Made by a program: the position numbers and the translations under genes
In this document: positions 1 through 8,808 of the stretch, in pieces
Position numbering within the stretch: the first letter of the stretch is position 1
Layout of the letters: each line of letters opens with the position of its first letter
The notes under the pieces: generated by a model
What the model was told of the DNA's origin: nothing
What the model saw: the letters and a program-made list of their open reading frames with translations, nothing else
The model's database searches: none
Assembly (NCBI GenBank): GCA_003667245.1
Contig: RCNN01000445.1
Coordinates: forward strand, 1-16,507
Length of the DNA stretch: 16,507 nucleotides
Reading direction: 5' to 3'
From: Heterostelium multicystogenum
Taxonomy: Eukaryota > Evosea > Eumycetozoa > Acytosteliales > Acytosteliaceae

Positions 1-27
1 GACATTGGAGAGTAAGAAAGTGCTTAC

Positions 28-590
28 CTCGAATATGCATCCAAAACTTAAGTCCATTGAAAGTTGCACCATTATCTGGTGATACATTCAACTCGGACAA
101 CTTGATTCTTCCTTGTACAAAATTACCATAGTAGTTCAAATCTGAGAGATAGACGTGGAATTTAAATAGATAGCCTTTGGTGTTGGAACAGTATCAACGA
201 AGACTTTGACCATTGGCTTATTGGATTCGGAATAAGTATTTACATTGATGAGGAACTCAAGGAAATACAAAGATTTAGAGTCATATCCACTGCCATCATA
301 TCTAAATCCCATATAATCTATTTTGAATTAGTATTCGTTCTATTTGAATTTAAATCAAATCAATATATGTATATATATATATATAATTACCATTTTCATT
401 CACAATGGTGGCTAACAAACATGAGTTAGTGGTATCATTGAGACAGTGTTTTCTACGGTTACAACTGCAGTGGAATCACTTCGTACACCCACTACCATAA
501 CCATTTTTGATAGAGTGTAACAATATTATTAGATATTACAACTGAAAAAGTAAATGTTACTAGTAATAATAGAAAGTGATTGTATTTCAT
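28..590 (-). CDS. N-terminal part of a probable secreted or cell-surface protein (partial, frame-broken)
   Basis: I do not recognise the family. The start is chosen at the ATG at 590-588 because it opens a good signal peptide, MKYNHFLLLLVTFTFSVVIS. After that, coding quality continues but switches frame. A Cys-rich stretch (readable as HCSCNRRKHCLNDTTNSC) lies around 400-475 and has a TGA in its frame at 476-478. A GT-AG intron spans 390-318 and joins ...NEN to DYMGFRYDGSGYDS. The next exon (317-28) shifts frame near 183-190, then continues as ...GYLFKFHVYLSDLNYYG and ...FNGLKFWMHIRG. It ends at a GTAAGC donor at 27-22, so the gene runs off the left edge. The signal peptide and Cys-rich start suggest an exported protein. 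The breaks look like the single-base indels found elsewhere in the window, but a pseudogene is possible. Confidence 0.5.
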
Positions 591-654
591 TTTAATAATA
601 ATATTAATTTTAGTTATCTGTAGTTGTTGCTGATGGAACTGATGCTAATACAGA

Positions 655-668
655 TGGTTTCGAAACCA
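655..668. repeat. 14-bp perfect palindrome TGGTTTCGAAACCA
   Basis: The sequence is its own reverse complement and is unusually GC-containing for this spacer. It sits about 65 nt upstream of the minus-strand ATG at 590, a position where a dimeric regulator could bind. It is also bracketed by CAGATG at 651-656 and 667-672. Function is inference only. Confidence 0.4.
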
Positions 669-849
669 GATGATTTAAATAGTTGAGAGGTTCTGTTTAA
701 AATCAGTTCTAAAATTACATTTTATTTATTTTGGTCTGAAAGCATGATTCGCAGTGTCCATGGATTTCCCTTTTCAAATAAAAAACTAATGATTAATCGT
801 AAAAATCATTTATTTTGATTGAATTACCAACACTTCAGTTCTAATTTAG

Positions 850-868
850 GAAAATGACAGTCATTTTC
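850..868. repeat. 19-nt palindrome with 9-bp arms
   Basis: GAAAATGAC and GTCATTTTC are exact inverted copies separated by one A (859). It could be a binding site or a small hairpin. It overlaps the possible minus-strand coding remnant described for this spacer. Confidence 0.4.
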
Positions 869-1513
869 AAAGATTATGAACTTTTCGACTTTTTATAACC
901 ACAATATAATATAATATAATTTAAATGTCTATTTTCTTTTTATACTTTATAGAAATATACTAACTTTGCCTTTTGATATCAAATCATTGCTAATGGTCTT
1001 GAAATGATTGTGAAATCAGTAACACAATTAAAAAGAAAAAGAATATCAATTATTTAACAGAATTAGTTTGAATGCAATTCTGGAAGTTAACATAGAAAGT
1101 GATCACGAATTGCTATAAACTTTCATTTTTGAAGAAAGAAATACTGTTGTTCAATAAAGGAATGCAATATTCTTTACTTTTACAAATACAATTTTTTAAA
1201 AAACTTTAAAGAATAAATATTTAATCAGAATAATTTTTTAGTAATTATTACATTATTTAATAAATCTTAAAAATAATTATCTAAATTTAGATTATTTAAA
1301 TCTTATTAATAAAACTAAATTTAGACAATCAATTTTAAGATTTTCCTTACCGTTTTTAAACATTAAATTTGAAGTTCAAAATTTAATTTAAATATGAATT
1401 AAAAAGTAATACACAATCTAAAACAATTAAATATTCATTTACTAATTTAATTAAAAATAGATATACCTCAAAACTTTAAAAATTTAAGCTATACTAGTCA
1501 TTACACCAATAAG

Positions 1514-3031
1514 ATGTCATCGTCTAATGAATCGAATAAAGTAAATAGCTCCACCACTACATCTACCAACAATGGTAATACATTATACATAATATTTTGC
1601 AGAATCAGTGTGGATGAAACTAACATATAATGTACTAATGAACTTATTATATAATAGTTGGAGGTAGTGCTAGTGGTAGTGCTAGCACAAGTGGAGGACA
1701 AACTTTACATGCAAACTTAGCTGATAAAATTAAAGAATACAAATGCAAGTCAGAAACATCGCCTATGAATACGGTAAGAGATTTGCACATGCCCATTGAG
1801 GAGTATCGTCCACCCGGATACACTTTGAAGATGATGCAGGTAATCACACGTCACGGTCGTCGTACCCCAGAGTCTAATCGATATCCACTCTCGCTGTGGT
1901 CGTGCAACTCTGTCGATAATCTCATCGTCAACAAGGATGCAAATCGTCCCGAGTGCAACCTTGGACAGCTCACTGTCTTTGGTACCCGAGACCTGATCAA
2001 CCTTGGTAAGAACTACCATCGCATGCTCATCGACAAGGTCAAGTTCCTCTCCGATGAGTACAAGCCCGACGAGATCTTTGTGCGTTCCTCCGACCGTGAG
2101 CGTACGATCAGCTCGGCTCGATCACTCATGCACGGTCTCTATGGCGGAGCGTTTGCCGACGCCCAAGAACACATGCTGAACGCCGCCACTTCCTTCGTCA
2201 TCTTACCAGAGGCCGTTGAGAACATCTATCCACGTGGGGCATGTCCACGATACGCATTCCTCAAGTCCATCCTTCCAAAGCATCCCAAGGTGCTCGCCGA
2301 ACAAAAAGAAAGCCACTTGGAAGAGTTCTCGCAAAAGCTGCGTGATATCTTTGAGGCTTCGAAAGGATACGACTCTCCACTCTATGTGCCTTCGTGGAGA
2401 TCGTACGCTGGTCTCGTAAACTCATTCGACTGCTTCAAAAATCATGGACTACCATTGCCACAAGGTTTTCAACGATGAAATCATCGACCGTATGTATCTC
2501 GAAGCTTCCAAAGAATACAAGAGAATGGCTCTATTCCCAGAAATGCAGAGGCTTGGAATCGGTAGATTCATAGGTGATCTCAGCAAACAAATGAAGTCAA
2601 AGGCAATGAACCTCGACAATACCAAAGATCTCAAGTTCGCACTCTACTCTGCGCATGACTCGACTCTGGGTGCACTTCTGGTTGCCTATGATATGTACGA
2701 AGACAACAAGCATCCAGAAACAGCATCAGCACTAGAATTCCTCCTGTTCGAAAAGGATAAAAAGAATAACAACTCAAGTGGAGACAAGCAACTGGCAACA
2801 GAAAATGCAGGTTCCAAAACGAGTGACCAATATGTTAAGGTCATTTATAATCAGCAACCACTTCACATCAAGCCTTGCAAGGAATTCGAAGTCGATGAGA
2901 TGTGTCCATATGATAAGTTCGTCGAGATAAGCAACAAGTTGATTCCAAATGACTGGACTCAAGAATGCAAAATCAGCGAAGCCGAAAAGAAGAAGTTACT
3001 CGAAGAATTAAAAATATCTGCAAAATATTAG
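1514..3031 (+). CDS. Histidine acid phosphatase family protein
   Basis: This is a branch-2 histidine phosphatase, which hydrolyses phosphomonoesters through a phosphohistidine intermediate. The N-terminal signature RHGRRTP is at about residues 85-91 (catalytic His from CAC at 1852). The second-half SAHDST motif at about 2648-2665 supplies the His-Asp proton donor. The conserved SSDRERTISS block lies between them. The ATG at 1514 starts a Ser/Thr/Asn-rich leader. An 83-nt intron (1575-1657, GTAATA...AATAG) joins it to the main exon in frame; an earlier AG at 1602 would give a stop. One frame break occurs at the T4 run 2466-2469; removing one T restores PQGFNDEIIDR. The restored length is about 477 residues, normal for the family. 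Unlike most family members, no signal peptide is visible. Codons in 1820-2460 are rich in C/G endings. Substrate is unknown; dictyostelid counting-factor CF60 and lysophosphatidate phosphatases are related families. Confidence 0.9.
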
Positions 3032-3082
3032 AATACATAAATTTCTTCCAAACCACAACCATTGTCAACTTTGACTTTTTTC

Positions 3083-3088
3083 AATAAA
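3083..3088 (+). terminator. Poly(A) signal AATAAA of the acid phosphatase gene
   Basis: AATAAA lies about 50 nt after the TAA stop, the usual place for a eukaryotic cleavage and polyadenylation signal. Confidence 0.5.
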
Positions 3089-3772
3089 CACTGACTAAGC
3101 TTAAGTTGTCTACCACACTGCCGAAGACCAGGCACTAAACAACACAATCAAATTTGTCAAACACACATCATGATTGATTTACTGTTTGCCAAAAGATTGC
3201 ACACTCCTCACTAGACCCAAATTGTATTTTTTGTTTGTTTTTTCATCAAAATTGAAATTTCTAATTTTCCCATTTTCTGTATAAAATTTAAATTTTTATC
3301 AATTTTTTTATGTTTTTGGTGATGATCAATTTAAAAAACTAATCTTTTAAGATGTATATTTAATTCAGAAACTCACCCCTCAGTGGCTGGTCCTCTACCC
3401 AAATTTCAATTAAAAAAATTACTCAAAATAATAATAATATTATGTAATTAATATTAATCTATCCTATAAACAAAACTCTTTTCCTTCTGTTGTGTTTCAA
3501 GAGGAAATTGAATTGATGCTAGCATTTTAGTTCGAATATCAAATTCATTTCAATTAACACATAAATCATCAGTAGCAACTTGAATCGACTGAAAATACTA
3601 GTTTATAAACTATAAATTTTAAAGTTTCTATTTGATTCATTTATTAAGTTAGGTTTGAATTTAATATTTAAAATATAAATCCTAAATAAAAGTAAGAAAT
3701 AAAAAAAGATAGATATATAAACAAACACCCTCTAATCACATTTGTGTGACTCGACACTCTACTCACTCCCCC

Positions 3773-3812
3773 CTTACTCATTCACCCATTCACCCATTCA
3801 CTCATTCACACC
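3773..3812 (+). repeat. Tandem octamer repeat (TTCACCCA-type), about 5 copies
   Basis: Consecutive 8-nt units read CTTACTCA, TTCACCCA, TTCACCCA, TTCACTCA and TTCACACC, followed by more CA-rich sequence. It lies about 195 nt before the AASS start codon. It may be a simple microsatellite or a clustered factor-binding site. Confidence 0.6.
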
Positions 3813-4007
3813 ACACACCAAATTTTAAAGAGATATATAATATAAAATAATAACAATTATTATTAATATTATTAATATTATTTGTTTGAAAAATATAAAT
3901 ATAACATTTATATTTGGAATATTGTACAATATTAATATTAGGTTTTTAAGATATAGCTTATTATAGTACAAATTAGAATTTTAATTGATAAAGTTAGATA
4001 GTTAGAT

Positions 4008-7000
4008 ATGTCGGCTACAACTCCAGCATCAACAACATCATCAACATCACAGGACTCAAAGAATGTAAAATTGGTCACTGTCGAGGGATCGTCCCCTGAG
4101 GACATGGCTGCTGCTGTCAACAAGTTGGAGGAGAAGGTCTATACTTTGGGTGTCGTCGTGAGGATAAGAATCGTTGGGAACGTAGAGCTCCTTTGGCTCC
4201 ATCTCACATCGAACAGCTGGTCAAGAAAGGGAATTAGATGTATTGTCCAGCCATCAACATTGAGAAACTACTCCAATGGTGCCTACCAAAATGCAGGTGC
4301 CATCATTCAAGAGGATCTCCGTGACTGCGACGTCATCATTGCCGTCAAGGAAGTCCCCTCCGAATACCTGTTCCCAGGAAAAACATATATCTTCTTCTCC
4401 CCACACCATCAAGGCACAGCCATACAACATGCCAATGTTGGACGAAATCAACAAGAAGGTAAGTAGATCCATTGCAATGACAATTGGATACTCTCATGGC
4501 CTGAACTGACATCATTCTAGAAAATTAGATTGATTGACTACGAAAGAATCACTGATGATAAGAACAGAAGATTGGTAAGATTTGGTGCTTTTGCAGGTTA
4601 TGCTGGTATGATTGATATGCTCCATGCCCTTGGAGATCGTTTGTTGGCCAAGGGATTCTCTACTCCTTTCTTGCACGTTGGTTATTCCTATGTATACTCT
4701 AGACTTGAGAATGCTATGGATGCTGTCCGTGCCATCGGTGAAGAGATTTCACAAGTTGGACTTCCAGACGAATTGACTCCATTTACATTTGCATTTACAT
4801 CAGATGGTGCAGTAGCCCAAGGTGCTCTCTCCATCTTCAAGTTATTGCCACACAAGATGATCACTCCAGACGAAATATGTCGATATTGTTAAGAACAAGA
4901 GTAAAGTTGAGCGCATGGAGGACACTAAATCATCGACTCTATATTGATATTTGATTTGGATGACACTATATTTAGAGGGAGAAAGAGGAATACTATATGG
5001 TACCATCGTCACATCTGAACACATGGTTGCACCTATCGATCCAAAAGAAGAAGTTCGATAAGAAGGAATATTACAATGATCCATCACAATTTAAGCCAAT
5101 TTTCTATGAGAAATATGCACCATACATTTCATGCATCATCAATTGCATGTTACTGGGATGCCAAGTTCCACGTCTCATTACCATCAGACAAATGGAAGAG
5201 TTAGTTGAAACTGGAAATTCACGTTTGATTGGTGTTGCTGATATTTCTGCAGATATCAACGGTTTCACTTGAATTCCTCATGAAAGACCACTTCCATTGA
5301 CTCCCCATTGTTTGTATATGACCCCAAGACACAAGAAATCCATGATCCGTAAGTAATCGAATACTTCATCCAGCAACCACAACCTGATAACTTATACTCT
5401 ATTTTAAAGAACTACCGATCAGAAATATATGTATCGTGATGGTATTCTATTTTTGGCAGTTGACAACTTGCCAACTGAATTCCCAAGAGAAGCAACACAA
5501 TGGTTTGGTGACCATTTGCTCCAATTTATGGAGGGCAGTTGTCAAGTCTGATCCAAAGAAGCCATACGATCAGATGGATGATTTGCCAGCTGAAATTAAG
5601 AGAGCCGTCATCACTGCTCATGGTAGTCTCACTCCACCATTCGAATACATCAAGGAGTTGAGAAAGAAGCGTGAAGCAATGTTTGGAAAAATCTTGATTA
5701 TTGGTGCTGGATACCACTTCTCACCCAGTTCATCGATTATCTCACTCGTAATCCAAGTCACGTCATCACCGTCGCAGATATCGATGTCGAGCAAACTAGA
5801 AAGTACTAAAGTTTGAAACCAGATAACATCGATGTTGCCATCGTTGATGTAAATGATAACGTCAAGTTGGATGAGCTTGTAAAAGAAACAAACTGTAGTT
5901 ATTTCCCTCCTCCCAGAGGATCTTACTTACGCAGTTGCCAAGTCATGCTTGCGTAACAAGAAGCATTTGATCTCTATTGGATATCTCACTGAGAGAGATC
6001 AAGGCTCTTGGTGCTGAGGCTAAAGCAAACAACCTTACATTCCTCATGGAGATGGGTTTGGATCCAGGTATTGACCATCTTGAAGCAGCAAGAGTTATCA
6101 ACGAAGTTCAATCACAAGGTGGAAGAATCAGAACATTTGTATCGTGGGCTGGTGGTTTGCCCGCTCCAGAGTCATCAGACAATCCATTGGGATACAAGTT
6201 CTCATGGAGTCCCAGGAGTTCTCGAAAGCATGCACTCTCGACCGCTAAGTACCGTCAAGATGGCCGTGAAATTTCCATCCCAGGAGCCGAAGTATACAAG
6301 AGAACCCAAAAAGTCGATATTTTCCCAGCCCTTGCTCTTGAAGGTGTGCCAAACAGAAACTGTCTCGATTTGGCCCAACACTACAACATTAAGGACTGCA
6401 ACACATTTGTTCCGTGGAACCTTGAGATACAAGGGTTTCTGCCAAGTTATCGAGGCCGCAGTCGAAGTAGGATTGCTCGACGAAACTGTATATAGCTACT
6501 TGCAACCATCAGAACCATCGCTATCATGGAATGAAGCACTTCGTAAGATCCTCCCAGTACCACTCAACGAAAACATCTCTACCGAAGAGATCTTCAGAAG
6601 AAAATTGAGAACCAGAAGAGGATATCCCAGCAAGGGATACGACGACGAGAAGATCACATCGATTCTCTCTGTATTCGATTGGTTGGGTATTTTCTCTAAC
6701 ACCATCAACATTGCACAAAAGGGTACCTACATTGATGGATTCTGCGAGTTGCTCAAGGGTAAGCTCGAGTTCTCACCATCAGAGCGTGATTTTGATCATT
6801 CTCCACCACATCTTTGGTATCGAATGGCCAGTGTGGAAAGCACGAAACCAAGACCTCCACTCTTGTTTACTATGGTGACAAAGACATCTCTGCCATGGCC
6901 TACTGCATTGGTTTGCCAGTTGCCATGGCTGCCGAGCTCCTTGTAGAAGGATCCATCAAAGAGCGTGGGTGTCATCCTTCCAGTAACCCAGGAATGCTAC

Positions 7001-7079
7001 AAACCCATCTTGAAATCTCTTTCGTAACGAGGGTATTAAATTCATTCACCGTTGTCAATTTGATTCAACTTTAAAATGA
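4008..7079 (+). CDS. aass: Bifunctional lysine-ketoglutarate reductase/saccharopine dehydrogenase (alpha-aminoadipic semialdehyde synthase)
   Basis: It carries out the first two steps of lysine breakdown: lysine plus 2-oxoglutarate to saccharopine (NADPH), then saccharopine to aminoadipic semialdehyde plus glutamate (NAD+). The reductase half follows a Ser/Thr-rich start and shows RREDKNRWERRAPLAP (4153-4200), YSNGAYQNAGAIIQEDL, RLIDYERITD and FGAFAGYAGMID. The dehydrogenase half shows a Rossmann KILIIGAGY (about 5686-5712), MEMGLDPGIDHLEAARV, GGLPAPESSDNPLGYKFSWS, FRGTLRYKGF and DKDISAMAYCIGLPVAMAAE. Introns are 4459-4520 and 5349-5409. The frame breaks near 4151, 4230, 4400, 4874, 5042, 5150, 5167, 5264, 5284, 5534, 5715-5730, 5897, 5994, 6212, 6227, 6238, 6407, 6791, 6832, 6968 and 7021, with in-frame stops at 4945 and 5807. 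Following the family, the true stop is TGA 7077-7079, giving about 980 residues, typical for the fused enzyme. The start shows no clear mitochondrial presequence. Family assignment is secure; functionality depends on whether the indels are errors. Confidence 0.93.
4939..4998 (+). repeat. CTATAT direct repeats bracketing a stop-containing segment in AASS
   Basis: CTATAT occurs at 4939-4944, 4966-4971 and 4993-4998, exactly 27 nt apart. The 54 nt between the first and last copies (4945-4998) begin with an in-frame TGA. Skipping them joins SSTLY directly to GTIVTSEHM, which matches the spacing of the family better. The intervening 21-nt parts are not similar to each other. Confidence 0.4.
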
Positions 7080-7097
7080 TTAAAGAAAACAATATTA

Positions 7098-7103
7098 AAT
7101 AAA
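7098..7103 (+). terminator. Poly(A) signal AATAAA of AASS
   Basis: AATAAA lies about 20 nt after the inferred TGA stop. The convergent Vps24 gene ends only about 75 nt further on. Confidence 0.5.
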
Positions 7104-7178
7104 CCAATTAGCAACCCTAAGATGATGGGTATTATCTTGAAAAGAGATCAAAACAAAAATTATAACTATCTTCTTCTT

Positions 7179-7856
7179 TTACATGATTATTATTATTTGT
7201 ACAATATGTTTGTTATTTCTTTGTCTTTCTTTGTTTATCCTGTTCAATGCACGAAGTCTACTAAATATTTCATCGTCTTCTTTAACTGGCTCTTCGGTGT
7301 GTCGTTGTGGTTTCGAGTGATTCTTCCGATACCTTTGGACCGGTTATCAATGATTTCATCGAGAATCTTATCAATTTCTTGTTCGGGCTTCTTCCTCCAG
7401 CTGATCTTCTGAACCAAAGGCATCACTGATCATTTCTTCGATGATAACCAGCCTTCATCAATCTCCTGTCCCATTGCCATCATGACTTTATTCAACTCTG
7501 GCAGCTTGATTAGATCGTTCATCATCTCATTACTTCGGTTGACTTTGCAAGGTGACCAGCAACCTTTGCCATTGAAAGATTCTGTTGGAGTTGCATCGAA
7601 ACTGAATTCATCTGTGCCTTAGCAGTGTAGATTCTATCCTTAGCCTTACGAGCGGCAGCAATTTCCTTTGCCAGTGTCTTTGCACTCTTTTGATCGCCAG
7701 CCTTAACTCTCTCTTTCACCATTCTAATAGTCTTCCTTCTCTTGCAAGTCGATAGCTCTAATCTGTTGATCCAATCCTCTATCTTCTTTTCTAAGTTCTC
7801 TCTTCCATTTCCTTCACCATCTCCTCTGGTGAAGGTTTCTTCAAAAATGAAAACAT
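7179..7856 (-). CDS. vps24: ESCRT-III subunit Vps24/CHMP3
   Basis: Vps24 (CHMP3) is a core ESCRT-III subunit. It co-assembles with Snf7 and Vps2 on endosomal membranes to drive inward vesicle budding and scission, and recruits Vps4. The start ATG (7856-7854) opens MFSFLKKPSPEEMVKE, the membrane-binding N-terminus, then a basic helix (ELRKEDRGLDQQIRAIDLQE). The clear block 7722-7525 contains AKTLAKEIAAARKAKDRIY, KAQMNSVSMQL and KVAGHLAKSTEVM, which favours Vps24 over Vps2. Next come MNDLIKLPELNKVMMAMGQE, AGIIEEMISDAFGSEDQ and IDKILDEIIDN. The C-terminus has DDEIFSRLRALN, a MIM1 motif for the Vps4 MIT domain. At least six frame breaks occur (near 7802, 7735, 7528, 7450, 7385 and 7285). Length is about 224 residues, normal for CHMP3. 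The last residues after RALN are uncertain: TAA at 7181-7179 follows an AT-rich tail, and a shifted frame stops earlier. No intron is seen. It converges on AASS. Confidence 0.9.
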
Positions 7857-8576
7857 CTCTCTAGCTTTAAGTTATTAAACTTATTAAATAAAAAAAATAC
7901 AAATAACAACAATAATACAACAACGAAATACGATATTTGAATGATGATAAATTTTATAAAAATATAACTAAATATAAATATATTTAATAAGATAAGAGGT
8001 TCTAACTACTTTTCAGTTTCAAATTGAAAAAAAACAAAACCATTTATAAAGTCAAAATTAAAAAAACACAAGTTCTTGATTTTTCAAGGATTATTTTTGT
8101 TTATTTGTTTAATCAATCTTATTTTTAAATATCTATATTAATTCTATTAATTCTATAATTATTTATGTTCTTTTACTAAATTTTACAACTTGAACTTTAC
8201 TTCAAGGTTGTAAATTGATTCATTGGTAAAATGATTGAATATGAGAGATCAAATTTAAAATATTCTTTGTTTATAAAATGTAAATTATAAGTAATTAGTA
8301 TATTTCAAACTTTGGGGTTCAATAATGATTGAAGTGATTTCCCGTTTGGTTGCAAACTAATCTCCGATTCTATCAAGATTAAACTAAATGGTATTTTTGA
8401 GTGCGAAAAATATTATAATTTTGTCAAAAAAACCATTTTTTACTTTTTATTTGGCTGGTTTATTTTATTTTTCCATTCATTATTCCATACACATTGCTGA
8501 CCAAACAAACATACAACACCATCACCACCTCTGTTGGGTGTACTTGTGTTATTGTTTAAACTTGTTTTGTTTACGA

Positions 8577-8603
8577 AATAATCAATAATCAATAATCAAT
8601 AAT
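8577..8603. repeat. AATAATC tandem repeat, 3.9 copies
   Basis: Three perfect 7-nt units plus six bases of a fourth. A minisatellite-like simple repeat in the divergent promoter, about 205 nt upstream of the plus-strand start. Confidence 0.7.
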
Positions 8604-8717
8604 AATATTTATTATAGAATTATTTACCAAGTTTAGTTAGTATTACAACATATAACATCATTTCAAATCATATATATATTTCATTATCTCTACATCTTAA
8701 ATAATATAGTTTAGCAA

Positions 8718-8760
8718 AGATTAGAAAGATTAGAGATTAGATTATATTAGATTAGATTAA
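8718..8760 (+). repeat. GATTA(GA)-rich tract in the 5' leader
   Basis: AGATTAG-type units recur imperfectly (AAAGATTAGA, GATTAGATTA, TTAGATTAGATTA). The tract ends about 50 nt before the ATG at 8809. It is probably transcribed leader; no function is evident. Confidence 0.5.
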
Positions 8761-8808
8761 AATTGATAGGCTAAGGTTTGGTGACCTGTTATTGTTGATA
8801 ATTGGAAG

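Larger units (their letters stand above)
591..1513. other. AT-rich spacer, possible coding remnant on the minus strand
   Basis: This stretch lies between two divergently transcribed genes and should hold both promoters. It is very AT-rich, especially 1081-1500, where I see only poly-A/T-type runs and short palindromes (for example ATCTAAATTTAGAT at 1279-1292). Between about 700 and 905 the minus strand shows short coding-like segments: KVEKFIIFENDCHFPKLEL, then a possible 42-nt GT-AG intron (827-786), then FEKGNPWTLRIMLSDQNK followed by TAA. These may be a decayed or misassembled exon. I cannot assign them to a family. Confidence 0.35.
3032..4007. other. AT-rich intergenic region with the AASS promoter
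   Basis: No coding potential is seen on either strand. The first 60 nt are the 3' UTR of the acid phosphatase. The middle is poly-A/T-rich. From 3710 there is a TATA-like AGATATATAAAC, then a C-rich block of about 100 nt (3727-3820) that stands out against the AT background, then an AT-rich leader up to the ATG at 4008. The C-rich block is a candidate upstream control region for the lysine-degradation gene. Confidence 0.5.
7857..8808. other. AT-rich divergent promoter region
   Basis: This region separates the starts of Vps24 (minus) and the LRR-gelsolin-headpiece gene (plus). I see no supported gene. It contains A/T runs, an AATAATC tandem repeat, a TATATATATT tract near 8670 and a GATTA-rich tract just before the plus-strand ATG. 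A 66-codon open frame at 8388-8588 is Phe/Tyr/His-rich translation of AT-rich DNA and has no coding character. Confidence 0.5.

Noticed and set aside
1647..2019. Minus-strand open frames opposite the acid phosphatase N-terminus.
   Set aside because: The plus strand carries the catalytic RHGRRTP signature and continuous family similarity.
4948..4983. FDLDDT, resembling a HAD phosphatase motif, in the shifted frame within AASS.
   Set aside because: No other HAD motif follows, and the flanking sequence belongs to the lysine-ketoglutarate reductase domain; it is probably chance.
7122..7412. Plus-strand 96-codon open frame with hydrophobic stretches.
   Set aside because: It lies antisense to the C-terminal half of Vps24, whose minus-strand reading matches the ESCRT-III family.
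8388..8588. 66-codon open frame in the divergent spacer.
   Set aside because: The composition is that of translated AT-rich DNA, with no family resemblance and no conserved context.
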